Assembly (NCBI RefSeq): GCF_000472425.1
Contig: NZ_AXAI01000004.1
Span: forward strand, 186,001 to 250,000
From: Bradyrhizobium sp. Tv2a-2
GTDB taxonomy: Bacteria > Pseudomonadota > Alphaproteobacteria > Rhizobiales > Xanthobacteraceae
Direction of reading: 5' to 3'
Length of the DNA stretch: 64,000 bases
In this document: in pieces, positions 27,867-36,108 of the stretch
Position numbering within the stretch: position 1 is the first letter of the stretch
How the letters are laid out: each line of letters starts with the position of its first letter
Position numbers and translations under genes: made by a program
The notes under the pieces: generated by a model
Databases searched by the model: none
Seen by the model: only the letters and a program-made list of their open reading frames with translations
What the model was told of the DNA's origin: nothing

Positions 27867-29510
27867 TCACAGCGCGCCCTCACGCAGCATCTCGCGCAGC
27901 CGGAATTTCTGGATCTTTCCCGATGGCGTCGCAGGCATCGCATCGCAGACGACCAGCCGCTCCGGGATATATTGGGTGGTCACTTTCTGCTGCTTGAGGA
28001 ACTCAGTCATCGCCGCCTGATCGAATGTCTGGTTGGATTTCGGCACAACGACCGCGCAGGCCCGTTCGCCAAGACGCTCGTCCGGATAGGCCACGATCGC
28101 CACCTGGGCGACCGCCGGGTGCCTGTAGAGCAACGCCTCGATCTCGACGACGGGAATGTTCTCCCCGCCCCTGATGATGACATCCTTGCTGCGGCCGGTG
28201 ATACGGATATAGCCGGCAGCATCGATGCGCGCGAGGTCGCCAGTGTCAAACCATCCGTCGGGGTCCGTGTTATTCCACTGCGGCCGTTTCAAATATCCGC
28301 CGAAATTCGAGCTCGCGCGAACGACGAGCCTGCCGATCTCGCCCGCCGGCGCCGTGGCGCCGTCGCCATCAAGAATCCTGACCTCGACGCCCGGCAGCGC
28401 GCAGCCATCGGTCGTGAAGGCACGCTCATCGTCATCGTCGAGCCTGATCAGCGTGACCGCGCCGTTCTCCGTCATTCCCCAGGCGGAGACGATCTTCGCG
28501 CCGAGGGCCTTGCGCGCCTGCTCGACCAGCGGCCCGGGAATGGGGGCTCCTGCACACAGGAAAGTCTTGAGACCCGGAACGCCCCTGCCCGTCTCCGACA
28601 CCACGCGCGTCAGGTCGGTCAGGAATGGTGTCGAGGCCATCGTGAACGTCACGTCTTGCTGGCGGATCAACTCGGCCGCCTTTGCGGGCTCCCAGACATC
28701 CTGCAGCACCGCCTGTGCCTGCAGCATGATCGGCATCATCAATCCGTACATAAAGCCGGTCTGGTGCGCCATTGGCGAGGCCATCAGCACCACGTCCGCC
28801 TTGCCCAGCTTCAGCCGCTCCGCATAGGGCACGATATTGGCCATCAGCGTATTGGCTGAATGCATCACGCCTTTCGGCTCGCCCGTCGTGCCTGATGTAT
28901 AGATCAGCTGCGTAATGTCATCAGGCCCCGGCCGGTTTGCCGCGAGGATGCGGGTCGCGTCCGGCTGCTTCTCCCATTCCGGTTTGGTCAGCAACGTATC
29001 GAAGTCATCCTCACCGCCGCCGTCGACGACCACAATACGCGCCAGCGACGGCAGTTGCGGCTTCAGGCGCCGCGCCATCGCTTCATGGTCGAAATTGCGG
29101 AACTGCCTTGGCACCACCAGGAGTTTTGCTTCCCCGTGCCTGAGCATGAAGCCGAGCTCGCGCTCGCGGAAGATCGGCATCAGCGGATTGAGAACCGCGC
29201 CGATTCGCGAGCAAGCGAGGTACAGCAGGCTGAACTGCCACCAGTTCGGCATCTGCATGGCAACGACGTCGTCGCGGCCAACACCGAGACGGGACAGGCC
29301 GATGGCGATCCGATCTGCCAGGGCCGCGAGCTGCCGATAGGTGAATTGCCTGAAATCGCCACCCTCGGCGCGAACCGCAGTCAGCGCCAGCTTGTCAGGG
29401 ACTGCAGCCGCGCAGGCGTCGAGATAGTGGTTGATCGTACGATCATGCCACTGGCCGCGTGCCATGCTTTCGGCGCGGCGTGACGGCAGAAGAACGGCAT
29501 CGAACTCCAT
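27867..29510 (-). CDS. aliA: Cyclohexanecarboxylate-CoA ligase
   Basis: The 547-residue acyl-CoA synthetase activates a carboxylic acid with ATP and CoA. It carries the AMP-binding signature YTSGTTGEPKGVMHS, WGMTENG, the hinge region DGWFDTGDLARIDAAGYIRITGRSKDVI and the C-terminal catalytic Lys in TPSGKIQKFRLRE. The assignment to cyclohexanecarboxylate comes from its place downstream of badH, badI and aliB, the R. palustris set. ATG 29510 follows GGAGGAAAC-type ribosome bases. A related acid such as a cyclohexene carboxylate could also be a substrate. Confidence 0.85.
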   Translation of the reverse strand: MEFDAVLLPSRRAESMARGQWHDRTINHYLDACAAAVPDKLALTAVRAEGGDFRQFTYRQLAALADRIAIGLSRLGVGRDDVVAMQMPNWWQFSLLYLACSRIGAVLNPLMPIFRERELGFMLRHGEAKLLVVPRQFRNFDHEAMARRLKPQLPSLARIVVVDGGGEDDFDTLLTKPEWEKQPDATRILAANRPGPDDITQLIYTSGTTGEPKGVMHSANTLMANIVPYAERLKLGKADVVLMASPMAHQTGFMYGLMMPIMLQAQAVLQDVWEPAKAAELIRQQDVTFTMASTPFLTDLTRVVSETGRGVPGLKTFLCAGAPIPGPLVEQARKALGAKIVSAWGMTENGAVTLIRLDDDDERAFTTDGCALPGVEVRILDGDGATAPAGEIGRLVVRASSNFGGYLKRPQWNNTDPDGWFDTGDLARIDAAGYIRITGRSKDVIIRGGENIPVVEIEALLYRHPAVAQVAIVAYPDERLGERACAVVVPKSNQTFDQAAMTEFLKQQKVTTQYIPERLVVCDAMPATPSGKIQKFRLREMLREGAL

Positions 29511-29568
29511 GTTTCCTCCTCCAATTTTTCCACGAGGCGCGTGTTTTCGCGCTCTTCTCTTATCGTCG

Positions 29569-30720
29569 TCAGGCCGGCACGGCAGCACGACCCGCGCGGT
29601 TGCGCGCGATGATGGTCTTCATGATCTGGGCCGTGCCGTCGCCGATCTGGAAGCCAAGCACGTCACGCAGCCGCTGCTCCATGGGGCCGCGATCATAACC
29701 GCCGTGGCCGAACATCAGCAGGCACTCGTGCACGACGTCGTAGGCGAGCTTCGGCGCCCACCATTTGCACATGGCAGCCTCGGCGCTGTGTGGAGCATCC
29801 TTGTCTTTCAGCCAGAGCGCCTGCAGACACAGCAGCCGCGCCGCCTCGACCTGCGTGTCGAGCCCGGCAAGCGGATGCGACACGCCCTGGAAGGCGGACA
29901 ACGGCTTGCCGAATGCATGACGCTCGGCGACATAGGCCCAAGTTTCCTCCAGGGCAACGCGCGCCACGGCAAGCACCTGCAGCCCGATCAGGGCACGCGA
30001 AAAATCGAAGCCCTGCATCACCTGGATGAATCCGGCATTCTCCTCGCCGAGACGATGCGACACCGGCACGCGGACGTTCTCGAAGAAGATGGAGCCGCGC
30101 CCGATGGCGCGCTGGCCGTGACAGTCAAAGCGGTTTCGCGTCACGCCAGGCAGGTCCATGGGAACGAGGAGAGCCGTGATGCCGCGTGCGCCTGAATCAG
30201 CCGTGCCCGTGCGGCCGAACACCACGGCGGCATCGGCCTGATCGGCGGCGGAAATCGACGTCTTCTCGCCATTGATGACGTAGTCGTTGCCAGTCCGCTC
30301 GACCTGGAGACGCAGGCTTGCGGCGTCCGAGCCGCCGCGCGGTTCGGTCAGGGCGAGTGCCAGCAGCGCCTCGCCGCGGATCAGACGCGCAAGCCACGGG
30401 CCGACAATGTCGGGGCGGCCGTGATGCGACAGGATCTGGCTGTTCAGCGATCCCAGCAGATTGATGTAAGACAGACTGAGGTCGGCGCGGGCGATCTCCT
30501 CATGGATGACGCCGGCGGCAAGGCAGCCCAATCCCAGGCCGCCGAAGCGTACCGGCAGCTCCGGGGCGATGAAGCCCATCTCGCCCATTTGCCCCATCAG
30601 CCCGCGGTCCAGGACGCGCGAGCGGTCGCGCTCCTGGAAGCCGGGCGCGATGCGATCGGTTGCGAACCGTCGCGCCTGTTCACCCAGTGCGACCAGATCT
30701 TCATCCAGGTAAGGATTCAT
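29569..30720 (-). CDS. aliB: Cyclohexanecarboxyl-CoA dehydrogenase
   Basis: The 383-residue acyl-CoA dehydrogenase oxidises cyclohexanecarboxyl-CoA to the 1-ene. The FAD-binding fold is clear (LALTEPRGGSDAASL, NGEKTSISAADQAD, GFDFSRALIGLQVLAVARVALEE, RHAFGKPLSAFQGV). In the region where many family members have the catalytic Glu (YEGT), this protein reads IGDGTAQIMK, so an Asp sits there. GGGAGG precedes ATG 30720. It lies between badI and aliA. Confidence 0.85.
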   Translation of the reverse strand: MNPYLDEDLVALGEQARRFATDRIAPGFQERDRSRVLDRGLMGQMGEMGFIAPELPVRFGGLGLGCLAAGVIHEEIARADLSLSYINLLGSLNSQILSHHGRPDIVGPWLARLIRGEALLALALTEPRGGSDAASLRLQVERTGNDYVINGEKTSISAADQADAAVVFGRTGTADSGARGITALLVPMDLPGVTRNRFDCHGQRAIGRGSIFFENVRVPVSHRLGEENAGFIQVMQGFDFSRALIGLQVLAVARVALEETWAYVAERHAFGKPLSAFQGVSHPLAGLDTQVEAARLLCLQALWLKDKDAPHSAEAAMCKWWAPKLAYDVVHECLLMFGHGGYDRGPMEQRLRDVLGFQIGDGTAQIMKTIIARNRAGRAAVPA

Positions 30721-30787
30721 GAGGTACCTCCCGATGCATGATCGCGGGCCGCCTTGAGGCGGCCGCTAATGATCCCGGCATTCCCTG

Positions 30788-31570
30788 CTATTTGGCGAAT
30801 TTGCGGAAATCGGGCTTGCGCTTTTCCTTCAGCGCCGTGACGCCTTCGCGCGATTCCTCGGTGTCGTAATAGAGCTTGAGCGCATACATGCCCATGCCGG
30901 CGATACCAGCCTGGTGTGCGGTATCCATGTTGAAGCTGCGCTTGGCGATGGCGATCGCGGTGGGGCTGCGCTCGCAGAGCTCCTCGCCCCATTTCTGGAC
31001 CTCGGCATCGAGCTGGTCGTGCGGCACGCAGGCGTTAGCCAGGCCCATCGCCACCGCTTCCTGACCGCTGTAGCGCCGGCACATGTACCAGATCTCGCGG
31101 GCCTTCTTTTCGCCGACCGCGCGCGCCAGAAATGCCGTGCCGTAACCGGGGTCGACGGACCCCATCTTGGGGCCGACCTGGCCGAAGATGGCCTTTTCCG
31201 AGCAGATCGTCAGGTCGCAGATGGTGCAGAGTACGTTGCCGCCCCCGATGGCAAAGCCCTGAACACGCGCAATCACCGGCTTTGGCACGTCCCGTATCGC
31301 CGTATGCAGTTCTTCGATCGGAAGGCCGATCGTCCCCCGGCCGTCATAGTTGCCGTCATGCGCCGACTGGTCGCCGCCGGTACAGAACGCGCGGTCGCCG
31401 GCGCCGGCCAGTACGATCGCGCCGATGGTCTTGTCGTAACCCGCCCTGTGGAGCGCCTTTATCAGTTCGTCGCAGGTCCGGCCACGAAAGGCGTTCATCT
31501 TGTCCGGCCTGTTGATGATGATCCAGGCAACGCCGTTGCGAACCTCGTAGATGATGTCTTCGAATTGCAT
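30788..31570 (-). CDS. badI: 2-ketocyclohexanecarboxyl-CoA hydrolase
   Basis: BadI opens the ring of 2-ketocyclohexanecarboxyl-CoA to pimelyl-CoA. The 260-residue crotonase-fold protein is, from memory, nearly identical in pattern to R. palustris BadI: FCTGGDQSAHDGNYDGRGT, VQGFAIGGGNVL, FGQVGPKMGSVDPGYGTAF, and FNMDTAHQAGIAGMGMYALK. It also resembles naphthoate synthase (MenB), but the bad/ali context settles the role. A strong AAAGGAGG lies upstream, and it starts 21 bases after badH ends. Confidence 0.92.
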   Translation of the reverse strand: MQFEDIIYEVRNGVAWIIINRPDKMNAFRGRTCDELIKALHRAGYDKTIGAIVLAGAGDRAFCTGGDQSAHDGNYDGRGTIGLPIEELHTAIRDVPKPVIARVQGFAIGGGNVLCTICDLTICSEKAIFGQVGPKMGSVDPGYGTAFLARAVGEKKAREIWYMCRRYSGQEAVAMGLANACVPHDQLDAEVQKWGEELCERSPTAIAIAKRSFNMDTAHQAGIAGMGMYALKLYYDTEESREGVTALKEKRKPDFRKFAK

Positions 31571-31591
31571 TTGATCCTCCTTTGCTATTGG

Positions 31592-32359
31592 TCAGCCGTT
31601 CATGGTGAGGCCGCCGGACACGCTCAGGACCTGGCCGGTCACATAAGCCGCGTCCTCGCTTGCGAAGAACAGGATGGCGCCGGGCAGATCCTCGGGCTGG
31701 CCGATGCGCGCAAGCGGGATCGACCGCTTGAACGCCTCCAGCAGCTTTTCCGGATTGCCGACGCCTTGCTTGTAGTCGGCAAACAGTGCCGTATCGGTTG
31801 GGCCAGGGCAGACGACGTTCACGGTGATGCCGTGACGGGCATGCTCGCGCGCAATCGTCTTCGAGAACGCCACCAGGCCGCCCTTGCAGGCGGCGTAGAC
31901 CGCCTCGCCGGACGAGCCGACGCGCGCCGCGTCCGAGGAGATGTTGACGATGCGGCCCGATCTGCGTGCCACCATGCCCGGCAGCACGGCGTGGTGCATA
32001 TGGAGTGCACCGACGAGGTTGATGGCAATCAGCTTCTCCCATTGCGCCGGCACGGTCTTGGTGAAGGGAAGGAAGACATCCCAGCCTGCATTGTTCACCA
32101 GAACATCGGCAGGGCCCAGTCGGGATTCGGCGGCGGCGATCGCCGCGTCGACGCTGGCCCTGTCGGTGATATCGCAGCGATACGCTTCCGCCGTGCCACC
32201 CTCGCTCCGGATAGAGCCAACGACCTTTTCCGCGGCGGCTTGATCGAGATCGAGGACGGCAACCCTCGCGCCTTCACGCGCGAACCGGCGACAGGTGGCA
32301 CCGCCGATGCCCCCGCCGCCGCCCGTAACAATGACCATCTTGCCGTTGAAACGCGTCAT
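31592..32359 (-). CDS. badH: 2-hydroxycyclohexanecarboxyl-CoA dehydrogenase
   Basis: BadH oxidises the 2-hydroxy intermediate with NAD. The 255-residue short-chain dehydrogenase has TGGGGGIGG (12-20) for cofactor binding, NNAG (VLVNNAGWD), and the catalytic Ser, Tyr and Lys in SSDAARVGSSGEAVYAACKGG. ATG 32359 has GGGAGG about 4 bases upstream; the longer frame to 32446 runs over the operator. It is the first gene of the operon badH-badI-aliB-aliA and is divergent from badR. Confidence 0.92.
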   Translation of the reverse strand: MTRFNGKMVIVTGGGGGIGGATCRRFAREGARVAVLDLDQAAAEKVVGSIRSEGGTAEAYRCDITDRASVDAAIAAAESRLGPADVLVNNAGWDVFLPFTKTVPAQWEKLIAINLVGALHMHHAVLPGMVARRSGRIVNISSDAARVGSSGEAVYAACKGGLVAFSKTIAREHARHGITVNVVCPGPTDTALFADYKQGVGNPEKLLEAFKRSIPLARIGQPEDLPGAILFFASEDAAYVTGQVLSVSGGLTMNG

Positions 32360-32441
32360 GACACCTCCCGATTTTGTCCGGCCTTTCACCGGCCCGTCGT
32401 CGCGTCGTTTGGCAGCGCTCTTGCACTCTCGCGCGATATAT

Positions 32442-32455
32442 GACAATATATTGTC
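32442..32455. promoter_or_regulatory. Perfect 14-bp palindrome, candidate BadR operator
   Basis: GACAATATATTGTC lies in the 130-base gap between badH and badR start codons. It is self-complementary over its full length and AT-rich in a GC-rich background, as expected of a MarR-family site. It probably overlaps one or both promoters. Confidence 0.7.
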
Positions 32456-32489
32456 CTATTAAGTCGACGAACACAAGAGGAAAGATTCG

Positions 32490-32996
32490 ATGATCGACCT
32501 CGGCGAGGACGTAACGGATCGTTCGACAGAGCCATCGGTACGGCTGGAGCTGGCGAACCGCTTGTTCTTTCGCCTCTACCAATGCGCCAATATGTTGCAT
32601 AAAACCGGAAGCCGCGCCGTCGAGGCGGAAGGCCTGACCACCCAGCAATGGGCCATCCTCGGGGCGCTGTCCCGCCAGGAGGTTCAGCGCGGCATGAGCA
32701 TCGGCGATCTCGCGAAATATCTGATGGTCAGCCGGCAGAACCTCGCAGGTCTCATCGGCCGCATGGAGCGGGACGGCCACGTCTCAATCGTGACCGACTC
32801 GCGCGACCGCCGTTCACGGATCGTGACGATGACGAAATCCGGACGGCGCGTCTGGCACATTCAGGCCCAGCCGAAAATCCGCGCCTATTACGAAGAGGTG
32901 CTTGCGGATTTCTCGATCAACGACGTCACCCACACCCTGCACTATCTGCTCAAGATACTTGGAGCCATGCAGCGATTGGACCGCGGACCGGATTGA
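32490..32996 (+). CDS. badR: MarR family regulator of alicyclic acid degradation
   Basis: The 168-residue winged helix protein has the MarR layout: an N-terminal dimer helix (LANRLFFRLYQCANMLHKTG), TTQQWAILGALS, the recognition helix MVSRQNLAGLIGRMERDGHV, and a wing with DSRDRRSRIVTMTKSG. BadR of R. palustris represses the badH operon until a pathway CoA thioester binds; the same is inferred here from identical placement. AGAGGAAAG precedes ATG 32490. Confidence 0.85.
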   Translation: MIDLGEDVTDRSTEPSVRLELANRLFFRLYQCANMLHKTGSRAVEAEGLTTQQWAILGALSRQEVQRGMSIGDLAKYLMVSRQNLAGLIGRMERDGHVSIVTDSRDRRSRIVTMTKSGRRVWHIQAQPKIRAYYEEVLADFSINDVTHTLHYLLKILGAMQRLDRGPD

Positions 32997-33642
32997 AGCG
33001 CGTATCCCGCGATCGGAGTGGACCACGCACGCGTTTCCTTCAGGGCTATTCCAGCGGTTTTCCGAAAACGATTTCGCTCATGACAAACCGCCGCCAGCTA
33101 CGGTGGCATCGGCTGCGAGCTTTAGTCACGCGCTGGAGCACGGACAGCTCAGTTACCGATGTAGTCCAAATTCTCTGGCTTTTGTCAGGCCGGCATCGGA
33201 TGTTTCGATGCTGTAAACCGGAGGCAGAGACGTGCCCTACGCTGGTGTCAACGGCCAACAACATTATTGCGAAGATCCGGGCGGATTCGGTTCGCCGATC
33301 GTCTTCTCGCACGGTGCGCTACTTGCGTGGGCACGGAATGAGCGCGGCAGAACCCGGCAGCGGCCGAACGATCTCAGGGATTCGTGGGTTTTCCAGCGGG
33401 AGTTCGGCCGGCCGAAGTTGGTCAAAATCAGCGAATGACGAATGTCTGTCGGGGTCAAAATGCGCTGTTTTGGACATTTCCCAGCCTCCTCCAAAAGCGG
33501 CTATCCGTCGATCCCGTTCATGAAGATGAATGGGAACTCAATGAAATGTTTCGCACTTTTGGCACAGGGAACTCTTGCGCACCGGCTTCGCTGAGGGCAC
33601 CCTAGCCTAGCGCTTTCACAGGTACTTACGGAGGATGCGACC
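32997..33642. other. Decayed intergenic stretch downstream of badR
   Basis: About 650 bases with no intact gene. It holds the truncated hydrolase start at 33232. GGTCAAAAT occurs at 33420-33428 and 33453-33461 (33 bp apart), and the second copy is followed by a GCTGTTTTGGACA string; repeated near-end motifs like these are found at IS21-type element ends, but no transposase is present. Confidence 0.4.
33232..33330 (+). pseudogene. Truncated alpha/beta hydrolase N-terminus
   Basis: From a GTG with GGAGG 8 bases upstream the frame reads MPYAGVNGQQHYCEDPGG and GSPIVFSHGALL. This is the recognisable first strand and oxyanion HG motif of alpha/beta hydrolases. Similarity ends after about 33 residues and the frame stops at 33438 with unrelated sequence. 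No nucleophile elbow is present, so this is a remnant. Confidence 0.6.
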
Positions 33643-34182
33643 ATGCGACGGGTCAAGCAAGCTTCGAAGCAGAAACGCACAACCAAGGCCGCCGCCGCGA
33701 AGGTATTGGGCGCGGCCGGACTTGGTCTTTCGCTGATCGGTAGCGCATCCGCATCCACGATGCCCACCGCTGATATCCCGCAATCCGACCATACATCGCC
33801 TAATCAGCGCTTCGTTCTTGGCGAAGAGGAAATGGCCGATGTCAGTCTCGCCACGTTCCATCTCTTCGACAGGGAAAACGTCGGCAGCGCCATACAGCTA
33901 GCCCGCGGATGTGGTGGTTGCGGCTGCCACGGTTGCGGCGGTGGCGGCGGCTGCCGAGGTTGCGGCGGTGGCGGTTTTGCCGGCTGCCGAGGCTGCGGCG
34001 GTGGCGGCTTCGTCGGCTGCCGAGGCTGCGGCGGTGGTGGCTTCGTCGGCTGTCGAGGCTGCGGCGGCGGCTGTGGCGGCGGCTGTGGCGGCTGGGGGCT
34101 CGGTGGTTGGTTCCTTGTCTGCGCGGGCTGCGCCGGTTGCGCGGGCTGCTGCGTATCCTGGGGCGCGTGCCGCCTGTGTTAA
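33643..34182 (+). CDS. Cys/Gly-rich repeat protein with signal-like leader
   Basis: A strong GGAGG lies about 7 bases before ATG 33643. The 179-residue product has three parts. Residues 1-38 are basic then hydrophobic (KVLGAAGLGLSLIGSASAS), a signal-like leader. Residues 39-87 are acidic and non-repetitive (FVLGEEEMADVSLATFHLFD). From residue 88 the sequence is almost only Gly and Cys with Arg, Phe and Trp, including three copies of an 11-residue unit CRGCGGGGF(A/V)G and a tail ending VSWGACRLC. About 24 Cys are present. A RiPP precursor, a metal-binding secreted protein or a disulfide-rich surface protein are all possible. No maturase gene is adjacent. Confidence 0.7.
   Translation: MRRVKQASKQKRTTKAAAAKVLGAAGLGLSLIGSASASTMPTADIPQSDHTSPNQRFVLGEEEMADVSLATFHLFDRENVGSAIQLARGCGGCGCHGCGGGGGCRGCGGGGFAGCRGCGGGGFVGCRGCGGGGFVGCRGCGGGCGGGCGGWGLGGWFLVCAGCAGCAGCCVSWGACRLC
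33949..34062 (+). repeat. 33-bp in-frame tandem repeat, about 3.5 copies
   Basis: Units start at 33949, 33982 and 34015, each GGCTGCCGAGG(T/C)TGCGGCGG-type, with a partial fourth from 34048. They encode the 11-residue CRGCGGGGF(A/V)G units. The copies differ by only a few mainly third-position bases, which suggests recent expansion or gene conversion. Confidence 0.75.
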
Positions 34183-34544
34183 GTCCCACGACCTGACGTC
34201 CGCCATCACCAAGTAGCCAAGCCGGGCCTACGGAGGCGTCGGCTCGCCGCTGGGATCGATCGTCGGTTCCGCCTTCATCATTTTCGTGCTCGACATCGCG
34301 GACCGGATCAGCAAGCGCCTGTCGCACACCGGCGTCTGGCGCGCCTCCGTTCCTAGTCATCTACCTCGTACGAACGGCGGAAGGCAGGTCGTCGACACGA
34401 TCGGTTCGGCCCATCCGAGCAACGGTCGTCGAGCGCGATCACGCCAAGCGGACTGCCGGAGCCATTTTGGATCTTCAGCGGCGTAGTCACGATGATGGCA
34501 CAATGACCGGAAGGTCGGATACGTCCCGATGGACGCGAGGAACG
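34183..34544. other. Intergenic stretch with a possible membrane protein remnant
   Basis: Between the Cys/Gly-rich gene and the next gene, bases about 34229-34351 read in one frame as YGGVGSPLGSIVGSAFIIFV and then LDIADRISKRLSHTG. This hydrophobic segment looks like the end of a small membrane protein, but there is no start codon or ribosome site in front of it. The rest is featureless. Confidence 0.3.
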
Positions 34545-34919
34545 CTATTTGATCGTAGCGTGCACAGTGACGACCGACGTCCCCGAAGCCGCCTGCCCCT
34601 GACCCGTTGCTTTGATGGCAAAAGTATCGCTTCCCTTGTATCTGGCCTTCGCCGTGTATTCGTAAGTCGTCATGTTGAGCTTTTTCAACTTGCCGTGCTC
34701 CGGCTTCTGTGAGACGTCCGAGCCGCTCACGCCGCGTTTCCTGATTGGAAATAGGCAACTTGCCCCGGATCTGAGGTCAATGTAGCCGGCCGAGTTCTGG
34801 CCCCAATCCGCTAGCGTTACCAATATCGAACAATCAGAAGCGGCGCGCGCGAACGACGCGGACGTTACGTTTGCTGCTCCCACGATAAGCGCCAAGGCGC
34901 CGAATTTAGACAACCGCAT
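34545..34919 (-). CDS. Small secreted protein with Ig-like or cadherin-like C-terminus
   Basis: The 124-residue product starts MRLSKFGALALIVGAANV and has a signal peptide ending SFARA-ASDC. The mature part has PEHGKLKKLNMTTYEYTAKARY and KGSDTFAIKATGQG, then SVVTVHATIK, the strand pattern of short Ig-like/VCBS-type domains. Two Cys may form a disulfide. GAGGAGG precedes ATG 34919. Function is unknown; a surface or periplasmic location is likely. Confidence 0.65.
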   Translation of the reverse strand: MRLSKFGALALIVGAANVTSASFARAASDCSILVTLADWGQNSAGYIDLRSGASCLFPIRKRGVSGSDVSQKPEHGKLKKLNMTTYEYTAKARYKGSDTFAIKATGQGQAASGTSVVTVHATIK

Positions 34920-35363
34920 AGTGGACCTCCTCGTTTTTGATTTCACTTGGGTCCCAAAGCGAGCGCTTTTCGGCCAAGCGCTCCCCGGCAGTCCATCCTG
35001 AGGGAGCATCATAATGGCATCGATATTTCATCGGGGCCTGTTCTGTACAGACTTCGCTCCTCGATAAGTCGATCTCATGGTTCACTCGGTCGTGGCGCGT
35101 GATTGAGCCGCGAAACACCACGACTTCGAAGCCATCGAGCCGCTTCAGGGCCCAATAGCCTCCATCATTCTGACCTTCGTCGAGGTGATCCCAATTGCCA
35201 GCGCCGCCGTAGATCTGAGCGCACAGATCCACGAGCGCGGTCGCTCGGAGGCGTCATTTCGGCTAACCGATGGTAAGGAGGTGATGATAGACTCGCTATC
35301 CGTCCGCACGTTCAGGCGGCGATAGTCGTTGTCGATTGCAAAAACATTGTACGTCGGGTCCAT
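34906..35363 (-). pseudogene. Lipase-like (class 3) gene remnant with frameshift
   Basis: Minus-strand translation begins MDPTYNVFAIDNDYRRLNVR and runs to about NDASE, near 35250. It then continues only in another frame as ATALVDLCAQIYGG, followed by NDGGYWALKRLDGFEVVVFRGSI, a segment typical of lipase-like proteins before the active site. Adding one base near 35250 would join the two parts. The downstream part ends at 34906 without a GHSLG serine elbow. The gene is therefore frameshifted and truncated. Confidence 0.6.
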
Positions 35364-35466
35364 CACATTGAGGTGAAGCCGTCGGCGATCCGCGATATCT
35401 CGTCGATGCAATCGATGATCTGCTTGCCCTTGAAGGACTGCAGTCTCTCAAGGAGCGTGGATGGCG

Positions 35467-36090
35467 TCACGCGTCCTGCAGCCCCTTCGAGAACAGCGAC
35501 GCCTCATGGCCGCGGCGCTTCCACAGGTCGCTGTTGACGGGCCAGAGCCTGCGCATGCCCAGGTACTCGGCTGGGATCTTGGCGAACTCCTTGGCCTCCA
35601 TGTGCGCCCTGATGTTGCGCATCTCGGTGTATCGAGGCCCGGCAAGATGAAAGCCGTCCGCGCCCCTGTTGTAGGCGAGGCTGTCGATTGCGCCGGCGCA
35701 ATCGCCCGGCAACAGGTCATAGTTCGGCAGCGCCGCGCGACACAGCTCCTCCCACTTCGGCAGCTCGCGCTGCATGAACTCCCCCATCGCCTGGTCCCAA
35801 GTGATGGTGACGCTCGATCCGTGCCGGCGAACGAAATCTGCAGCTGCAGCGCTCTTCAGTCCGGCAGCGCTGACCAGCGCGGCGATCATGTTGTCGGGGA
35901 TAATGCCTGCCCAGTCCTTGCGGATCTGGTCAGGCGTGGAGTAGCCGCAGTCGTAGCCGATGCCGACGGTCGGGCCCGAAGCGCCCTTCGGCCACTCGAA
36001 ATGAGTGTAGTGCTTGGTGTGGTAGGCCTGACCGCTGTCTTCCTCGGTAACGAGCTCGTCGATGCTGGCCTGTGACGCCTTGATGTTCAT
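35467..36090 (-). CDS. Phage-type lysozyme (endolysin-like glycoside hydrolase)
   Basis: The 207-residue product has the T4 lysozyme/pesticin-type start: Glu16 or Glu17 in ELVTEEDSGQAY, followed by GPTVGIGYDCGY (Thr41), matching the Glu-x-Thr-Gly-x-Gly active-site arrangement. The C-terminal half has CAGAIDSLAYNRGADGF, a muramidase-like helix. No signal peptide is visible, as in classical endolysins that need a holin. ATG 36090 follows a terminator-like hairpin, so the gene begins a new transcript. With the nearby remnants it suggests a degraded prophage or recruited lysis gene. Confidence 0.75.
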   Translation of the reverse strand: MNIKASQASIDELVTEEDSGQAYHTKHYTHFEWPKGASGPTVGIGYDCGYSTPDQIRKDWAGIIPDNMIAALVSAAGLKSAAAADFVRRHGSSVTITWDQAMGEFMQRELPKWEELCRAALPNYDLLPGDCAGAIDSLAYNRGADGFHLAGPRYTEMRNIRAHMEAKEFAKIPAEYLGMRRLWPVNSDLWKRRGHEASLFSKGLQDA

Positions 36091-36108
36091 GGGTCTTCTC
36101 AAAGAGAA

